Shown piece by piece: positions 7,647 to 11,833 of a stretch of 11,833 bases of DNA; positions within the stretch are counted from its first letter, which is position 1, and every line of letters starts with the position of its first letter. Position numbers and translations under genes: made by a program. The notes beneath the pieces are model-generated. The model worked only from the letters and a program-made list of their open reading frames with translations, searched no databases and was not told the DNA's origin. Location: NCBI GenBank assembly GCA_019314425.1, contig JAFCZI010000039.1, positions 1-11,833 on the forward strand, read 5' to 3'. This stretch comes from Deltaproteobacteria bacterium (lineage in GTDB: Bacteria > Desulfobacterota > DSM-4660 > Desulfatiglandales > Desulfatiglandaceae).

Positions 7647-8441
7647 CTACTTATTAACTTCCTCCGATTCATCGATTTCGGCAGTTTCCTCATCATCCTC
7701 AGCGTCTTTTTTCTTTTTCTCTCTTGATTTCCAGGCAATCTGTGCGACCAGAATGCCGATTTCATAAAGAATAATCAGGGGACCCGCCATCATGCACTGG
7801 GTCACCACGTCAGGGGGGGTAAGGATCGCCGCCAGAACGAACGTCATCAGGATTGCGTATTTACGATTTTTCCTGAGCATTTTGGGTGTTACCACACCCA
7901 TTTTGGCCAGGAAAAAAATAACCACGGGAAGCTCAAAAACTACCCCGAAAGCAAAAAGAAGTTTGATGGCAAAGGAAAAATACTGTTTTACCGAGGGCAG
8001 CGCCTTTACATATTCGTTTGAAAATCCGACGAAAAATTTGAACCCAAACGGAAAAACAACGAAATAACCAAAAAGGGATCCCCCCACAAACAAAAGGGTG
8101 GAAGCCACCACGAAAGGAATCACATATTTTTTTTCTTTCTTGTAAAGCCCGGGTGCGATAAACATCCATAGCTGGTAGAAAATGAATGGGGCCACCAGCA
8201 TGATACCCGCCAGGAGAGAAACTTTTAAGTAGGTGAAAAACATCTCAGGAAGATTGGTGAAAATGAGATGATCTCCTTCGGGCATCACTGCCGTCAGGGG
8301 CGCTACCAGCAGACCGAAAAGCTTTTCTGCAAAGGCGTATGACGCCGCGAAACCAATCCCCACCGCGATGGCGGAGGAGATGAGTCGTTTTCTCAGTTCC
8401 TCTAAATGGCTGATAAACGGTTGCTTGCCTTCGCTATCCAT
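7647..8441 (-). CDS. tatC: Sec-independent protein translocase TatC
   Basis: Core of the twin-arginine translocase, which recognises RR signal peptides and exports folded proteins across the inner membrane. The 264 residues give the six-helix TatC layout. Recognition features match E. coli numbering closely: the N-terminal HLEELR (12-17), F94 and E103 in FIAPGLYKKE, E170 in FELPVV, and D211 in TPPDVVTQ. A highly charged, mainly acidic tail follows (about 241-264), longer than the minimal protein needs. The open frame extends back to 8624, but that part overlaps tatB in another frame; ATG 8441 starts at the family position and overlaps the tatB stop by 8 nt (ATGGATAG), which points to translational coupling. 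Only a purine-rich GAGAGAG precedes it. It is the last gene of the leftward cluster and converges with the lipoprotein gene. Confidence 0.97.
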   Translation of the reverse strand: MDSEGKQPFISHLEELRKRLISSAIAVGIGFAASYAFAEKLFGLLVAPLTAVMPEGDHLIFTNLPEMFFTYLKVSLLAGIMLVAPFIFYQLWMFIAPGLYKKEKKYVIPFVVASTLLFVGGSLFGYFVVFPFGFKFFVGFSNEYVKALPSVKQYFSFAIKLLFAFGVVFELPVVIFFLAKMGVVTPKMLRKNRKYAILMTFVLAAILTPPDVVTQCMMAGPLIILYEIGILVAQIAWKSREKKKKDAEDDEETAEIDESEEVNK

Positions 8442-8814
8442 TTCGGTCTCTCTCTGCGGGAGTTTCGGGCTGGCCTTTTTCTTCAACATCCTTTGCAGAA
8501 AGGCCTTTATCCTGGTGGTAATCATCCAGCATTTCGTCAAGATCCTCAAATTTGGGCGGTTTTTCCTCAACCGGTTCTGCTTTCTTTGAATCCGCCGGTT
8601 TATCCAGGCCGCTGACCGCATCAATCAGTTCCTCACGGGTCGCTTTGAGGTCCTCACCCAGATTCAAATCTTCTTTAATTTCCGAGGTTGCCTTCTTGAA
8701 TTCAGACAGGCCTCTCCCCAGAGACTTGGCCAGATCGGGAAGCTTCTTGGGTCCGATAACGACCAGGGCGATCACCAGAATGATGACTAATTCGGGCATG
8801 CCGATGCCAAACAT
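8434..8814 (-). CDS. tatB: Twin-arginine translocase TatA/TatB family subunit
   Basis: Small Tat subunit with one N-terminal membrane helix, a GP hinge, an amphipathic helix and a long charged tail. It begins MFGIGMPELV with E8, the residue typical of TatB, followed by the helix to about 20 and hinge G21-P22 leading into KKLPDLAKSLGRGLSEFKKA. The 126 residues exceed a normal TatA and fit TatB; beyond about residue 45 it is acidic and probably disordered. An in-frame GTG at 8826 would add four residues, but GGAGG at 8820-8824 lies 5 nt before ATG 8814 and overlaps that GTG, so the ATG is preferred. It overlaps tatC by 8 nt. In this family TatA and TatB are hard to separate by sequence, and no second tatA-like gene is in the window, so the protein might serve both roles. 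Confidence 0.9.
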   Translation of the reverse strand: MFGIGMPELVIILVIALVVIGPKKLPDLAKSLGRGLSEFKKATSEIKEDLNLGEDLKATREELIDAVSGLDKPADSKKAEPVEEKPPKFEDLDEMLDDYHQDKGLSAKDVEEKGQPETPAERDRNG

Positions 8815-8842
8815 ATTTTCCTCCACACGTTAGTCAAACAAG

Positions 8843-8855
8843 GGGCCAGCGGCCC
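8843..8855. repeat. GC-rich hairpin between acetyltransferase gene and tatB
   Basis: GGGCC and GGCCC form a 5-bp GC stem with a 3-nt loop. On the minus strand it is followed by CTTGTTTG, a poor T-tract. It lies in the 76-nt gap that is the widest in the leftward cluster, so partial termination or a boundary between transcripts is possible. Confidence 0.3.
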
Positions 8856-8890
8856 ATGCACGAATATAAGGGGGCCGGGGCCAGTTGCGA

Positions 8891-9373
8891 TTATAGTTGA
8901 AGCATCAGGGCTGTTTCATCGCAATTCGGAAATTTAGGGCATTTCAGGCAGTCAGCCCATATTTTATGGGGAAGACAAGACTTGTCAACTTCATAAAACC
9001 CTCTTTTAATAAAAAATCCGGGGATGTAGGTCAATGTAAACACCTTGTTGAGGCCGAGCACAGCCGCCTCACACAGACATGCGTCCACAAGCATCCGGCC
9101 CAGGCTGCGGCCCTGAAATGTCTCAACAATGGCCAGCGATTCGATTTCCGCCAGATCCTTCCAGCATATCCCCAAACCGCAGACCCCTTGAATGCGCTCT
9201 CCCGGTGCTGGTTCCAGAACATAGTAGGCACGCAGATGTTCATAAAGATCACTGAGAGACCGGGGCAACAGTCGCCCCTGTGCCGCGAATGTATTCAAGA
9301 TCTCGTGAATCGGTTCAACATCCTCAATGACCGCCTTTCTCACAAGCGGATATTCATGTTCGTCGCATATCAC
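8891..9373 (-). CDS. GNAT N-acetyltransferase, short N-acetylglutamate-synthase type
   Basis: Single-domain GNAT acetyltransferase of 160 residues that uses acetyl-CoA. The pattern LLPRSLSDLYEHLRAY (35-50), WKDLAEIESLAIV (71-83), VFTLTYIPGFFIKRGF (111-126) and LPHKIWADC (134-142) is that of the short N-acetylglutamate synthases, which make N-acetylglutamate for arginine synthesis without the kinase-like domain of classical ArgA. The acetyl-CoA loop reads QGRSLGR (87-93), with Ser90 where a Gly is usual. The C-terminus has C142, C145 and C151 in a CxxC-x5-C pattern, which could bind metal or be redox active. The start is GTG 9373 with GGAAGGG about 7 nt upstream. It sits 20 nt after the SPOR gene, in the same direction as argS. 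The GNAT fold is secure; glutamate as substrate is inferred from the motif pattern. Confidence 0.85.
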   Translation of the reverse strand: MICDEHEYPLVRKAVIEDVEPIHEILNTFAAQGRLLPRSLSDLYEHLRAYYVLEPAPGERIQGVCGLGICWKDLAEIESLAIVETFQGRSLGRMLVDACLCEAAVLGLNKVFTLTYIPGFFIKRGFYEVDKSCLPHKIWADCLKCPKFPNCDETALMLQL

Positions 9374-9393
9374 AATCTATCCCTTCCATACAA

Positions 9394-10035
9394 TCATTGT
9401 TGACGATTGACCTTTTGAATAAACCCTTTCAGATATTCCTTTTCAGCCAGGTTTTGCTGTGTTTTCACGGCCTCCGCCCTGGTTTTAAATGTGCCGCAGC
9501 GTACCCGGAAATAACCCCGCCCCTTGATAAAAATCTTGTAATGGTACGCAGGATATCCCTTTTTCACCAATCGGTTGACCATATTAAAAGCCTGTTTTTC
9601 TCGATCCAGGGAAGCCACTTGAACCACATAAAGTTTTGTTGCAGGTGACGGTGGATCAGGCTTCTTCACCTTGCTTGAGGTGGCACTTTTATGCTGGGGG
9701 ACCTTACGCGGCGGCCTCTGCTTGAATGGAATCTCCGGCACTTTTTTTGAAGAAAGTTCATCGTAAAACGCAAAATTGGAATCCTTTTGAACGGCCTTGA
9801 TCTCATCCAATTCGGAAGTGTTTTTCTGACCCACCATTTCCTGAAGTTTCACAACCCGGTTTTTGATTTCGGCCAGGGTTTTTGCGCCACTCGGCAGGAG
9901 TCCCCTGCCAGCCAGGACACCAAGCGTAAAAATCCACCCCAGAAAAATCAAAAAACCCAGGCTCCAAAAAAAGAGCGCCGTGCGGGAAAGTTCCAGGCGA
10001 AAGCCTTTTTTCTCTTTCTCAGTCTTTTCCTTCAT
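9394..10035 (-). CDS. Membrane-anchored SPOR-domain protein
   Basis: Bitopic inner-membrane protein of 213 residues with a C-terminal SPOR domain, a module that binds denuded peptidoglycan glycans at the division septum. A basic cytoplasmic N-terminus is followed by one membrane helix (about 20-43), a possible short coiled coil (about 55-80), a Lys/Pro-rich linker (about 100-133) and the SPOR domain (about 134-209), which shows LYVVQVASLDREKQAFNMVNRL and GYFRVRCGTFKTRAEAV. The layout is like FtsN or DedD, but outside the domain no specific match is recognised. The start lies 10 nt after the argS stop, and the upstream sequence is A/T-rich without a clear ribosome site, so translation may depend on coupling to argS. 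It could work in septal wall synthesis alongside the LpoA-like lipoprotein encoded nearby, though on the other strand. Confidence 0.88.
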   Translation of the reverse strand: MKEKTEKEKKGFRLELSRTALFFWSLGFLIFLGWIFTLGVLAGRGLLPSGAKTLAEIKNRVVKLQEMVGQKNTSELDEIKAVQKDSNFAFYDELSSKKVPEIPFKQRPPRKVPQHKSATSSKVKKPDPPSPATKLYVVQVASLDREKQAFNMVNRLVKKGYPAYHYKIFIKGRGYFRVRCGTFKTRAEAVKTQQNLAEKEYLKGFIQKVNRQQ

Positions 10036-10045
10036 GCTATTTTAT

Positions 10046-11722
10046 TTACATTTTTTTAGGCGCACTGACACCCAGTAGCTTCAACCCGTTTGCGATAATG
10101 ATCCTGACGCCTGAAACCAGCATCAACCTGGCCTGGGTCAGGGTTTTGTCTTCGGTGACGACTCTGAGCGCACCGTTTTTTGACCCCATGTTGAAATACC
10201 GATGAAAGGATGCTGCCACGTGTGTCAGGTAATAAGTCAGATGATGTGCTTCCAGCGTTTTGCAGATATCCTCCAGAAGCAACGGGAATTCCGACAGGGT
10301 TCTGATGAGCGCCAGTTCTTCCTTCAACGTCAGATATGCCGAAAGCCCGTTATGATGTTCCGGTACGGTAATCCCCTCCGCTTCAGCCTTTCGAATAATG
10401 CTGCATATCCGGGCATGGGCGTATTGAACATAATAGACGGGATTGTCGCTATCCTGTTTTTTTACAAGATCCATGTCCACATCCAGCGGTGAGTCGTGGC
10501 TCTTGGTGAGAAATACAAAACGTGCCGCATCAACCCCCACCTCGTCCAGTAGTTCCTGGAGCGTTACAAAATTACCGGCCCGCTTGCTCATGCGGAGTTC
10601 CTGTCCATTCTGCCACAACTTGACCAGTTGTATCAACAGGACAGAGAACCATTCTTCGGGAATCGCGTGACTTATCAGGGCTGCCTTTACGCGAGGGACA
10701 TATCCATGATGATCGGCGCCCCAGATGTTGATCGCCCGGGTAAACCCCCTGCGGTGTTTCTCCAGGTGATAAGCGATATCTGAGGCAAAATAGGTGAATT
10801 GGCCATCCCCTTTTCGAATAACGCGGTCTTTGTCATCTCCGAATTCAGACGTTTTGATCCAAAGAGCGCCCTCATGCTCATACAGGTGTCCCTCGTTCTG
10901 CATGGACGTCAATGTTTTTTCAAGCAATCCCGAAGCGAAGAGATCGCTCTCGCAGGACCAGACATCAAAATTGACCCTGAACCGGTCCAATGCCTGCTGA
11001 ATCTCCTTCAGCATGATCTCGCTCCCGGTCCTGGCGAGGAAGTCTATGGCTTTATCGGGATCTTCCGGGTCTAAATCGGTTTTCCCCGAGAGGGTGTTCG
11101 CCAGATCGAGGATGTATTCGCCATGATAACCGTTTTCAGGGAAAACGAAGTCCGGGTTCTCTTTTTGCTTCAGGCGCGCCCAAATGGATTCACCCAGGAT
11201 CTTAATCTGTAACCCCGCGTCATTAATATAAAATTCTCGAACGACCTGATGCCCGCAAAAGGAAAGAATCCGACCGAGTGTATCACCAAGGGCAGCGCCC
11301 CGGCCGTGGCCGAGATGGAGGGGCCCCGTAGGATTGGCACTGACGAACTCCAACAGAATTTTTTCGTCACACCCCATCTTACTGCGGCCATAATCCTCAT
11401 GACGCTGAAGCATCTGATCCAGGATATGGCACCATTCTTCCGCCCGGATCGTAAAATTGATAAAACCGGGCCCCGCGATTTCCGTCTTTTCAAAAAAATG
11501 CGCCTCATTTTTCAGATTTTCTAAAATAATCGATGCGATCTCCCGGGGATTTCTTTTTTGACTCGATGCCAGGATCATGGGCAAATTGGTGGCGAAATGA
11601 CCATGTTCGGAATTCTTGGGTACTTCGATGACATAATTCGGGAGTGTCGTCTCCTTGAGTTTGCCCTGCTCAAAGCAGCGGGAAAGGGTTTTTGTCAGGA
11701 TTTCATTGACTCTATTTTTCAT
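10046..11722 (-). CDS. argS: Arginine--tRNA ligase (class I)
   Basis: ArgRS joins arginine to tRNA-Arg with ATP in the cytoplasm. The product has 558 residues, normal length. The N-terminal Add1 domain shows SEHGHFATN (38-46), which contacts the tRNA elbow. The class I signature HLGH (136-139) appears in SANPTGPLHLGHGRGA, and the second signature is MSKR (378-381), a relaxed KMSK as is common in this enzyme. WGADHHGYVPR (334-344) lines the active site. The anticodon-binding helical domain begins near YYVQYAHARI (430-439), and the protein ends GLKLLGVSAPKKM, the usual conserved end. The open frame reaches back to 11827, but ATG 11722 gives the family start MKNRVNEIL and has AAGGA about 9 nt upstream. 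It is the first gene of the leftward cluster visible here; a promoter within 11723-11833 could not be identified. Confidence 0.98.
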   Translation of the reverse strand: MKNRVNEILTKTLSRCFEQGKLKETTLPNYVIEVPKNSEHGHFATNLPMILASSQKRNPREIASIILENLKNEAHFFEKTEIAGPGFINFTIRAEEWCHILDQMLQRHEDYGRSKMGCDEKILLEFVSANPTGPLHLGHGRGAALGDTLGRILSFCGHQVVREFYINDAGLQIKILGESIWARLKQKENPDFVFPENGYHGEYILDLANTLSGKTDLDPEDPDKAIDFLARTGSEIMLKEIQQALDRFRVNFDVWSCESDLFASGLLEKTLTSMQNEGHLYEHEGALWIKTSEFGDDKDRVIRKGDGQFTYFASDIAYHLEKHRRGFTRAINIWGADHHGYVPRVKAALISHAIPEEWFSVLLIQLVKLWQNGQELRMSKRAGNFVTLQELLDEVGVDAARFVFLTKSHDSPLDVDMDLVKKQDSDNPVYYVQYAHARICSIIRKAEAEGITVPEHHNGLSAYLTLKEELALIRTLSEFPLLLEDICKTLEAHHLTYYLTHVAASFHRYFNMGSKNGALRVVTEDKTLTQARLMLVSGVRIIIANGLKLLGVSAPKKM

Positions 11723-11833
11723 ACGGGTGATTCCTTCCGGCAATCGTAGACATTTTGCGGGTCTCTTTTCATGGTTCCTCATTCTGGATGAATTTATTGC
11801 TGAACATAACCAAGGCAGCAGAGCCACAGGGTT

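Noticed and set aside
8442..8624. N-terminal extension of TatC by 61 residues
   Set aside because: The extension overlaps tatB in another frame, is basic and low-complexity, and TatC homologues begin just before HLEELR, at ATG 8441.
8897..9403. 168-residue plus-strand frame opposite the acetyltransferase gene
   Set aside because: It is antisense to a well-supported GNAT gene and has no domain-like pattern of its own.

Overview
The window looks like chromosomal DNA of a Gram-negative bacterium, most likely a Desulfobacterota (former Deltaproteobacteria) member close to the Desulfobacteraceae. This is inferred from protein style and gene mix: an LptG-type LPS exporter, an ArnT-like lipid glycosyltransferase, a TPR plus type I periplasmic-binding lipoprotein of the LpoA kind, and a short GNAT acetyltransferase of the N-acetylglutamate-synthase type. 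No database search was possible, so the placement is inference. There are nine convincing protein genes, no tRNA or rRNA, no CRISPR array and no transposase.

The left part (1-7613) reads rightward. First comes an inner-membrane glycosyltransferase of the ArnT/PMT class that is cut by the window edge, followed after 17 nt by lptG; both act on the LPS layer. After a spacer of about 240 nt with a possible promoter come grpE and dnaK, the chaperone and its nucleotide-exchange factor. The dnaK stop overlaps the GTG start of a large lipoprotein gene resembling activators of penicillin-binding proteins.

The right part (7647-11722) reads leftward, in transcription order: argS, a membrane-anchored SPOR-domain protein, a GNAT acetyltransferase, tatB (TatA/B type) and tatC. 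Gaps are short or overlapping (argS to SPOR 10 nt, SPOR to GNAT 20 nt, tatB and tatC overlap by 8 nt), with one wider gap of 76 nt before tatB. The two blocks converge between the lipoprotein gene and tatC, 33 nt apart.

Most of this is conserved housekeeping and envelope machinery. The most unusual structure is a 142-bp imperfect palindrome (3628-3769) that fills nearly the whole grpE-dnaK spacer. Its two ends, main stem and inner stem share one centre of symmetry, it is flanked by TAA on both sides, and its left end supplies the grpE stop codon. It looks like a small non-autonomous mobile element or a large RNA hairpin placed between two genes whose products must be made in balance. I found no new multi-gene system here.
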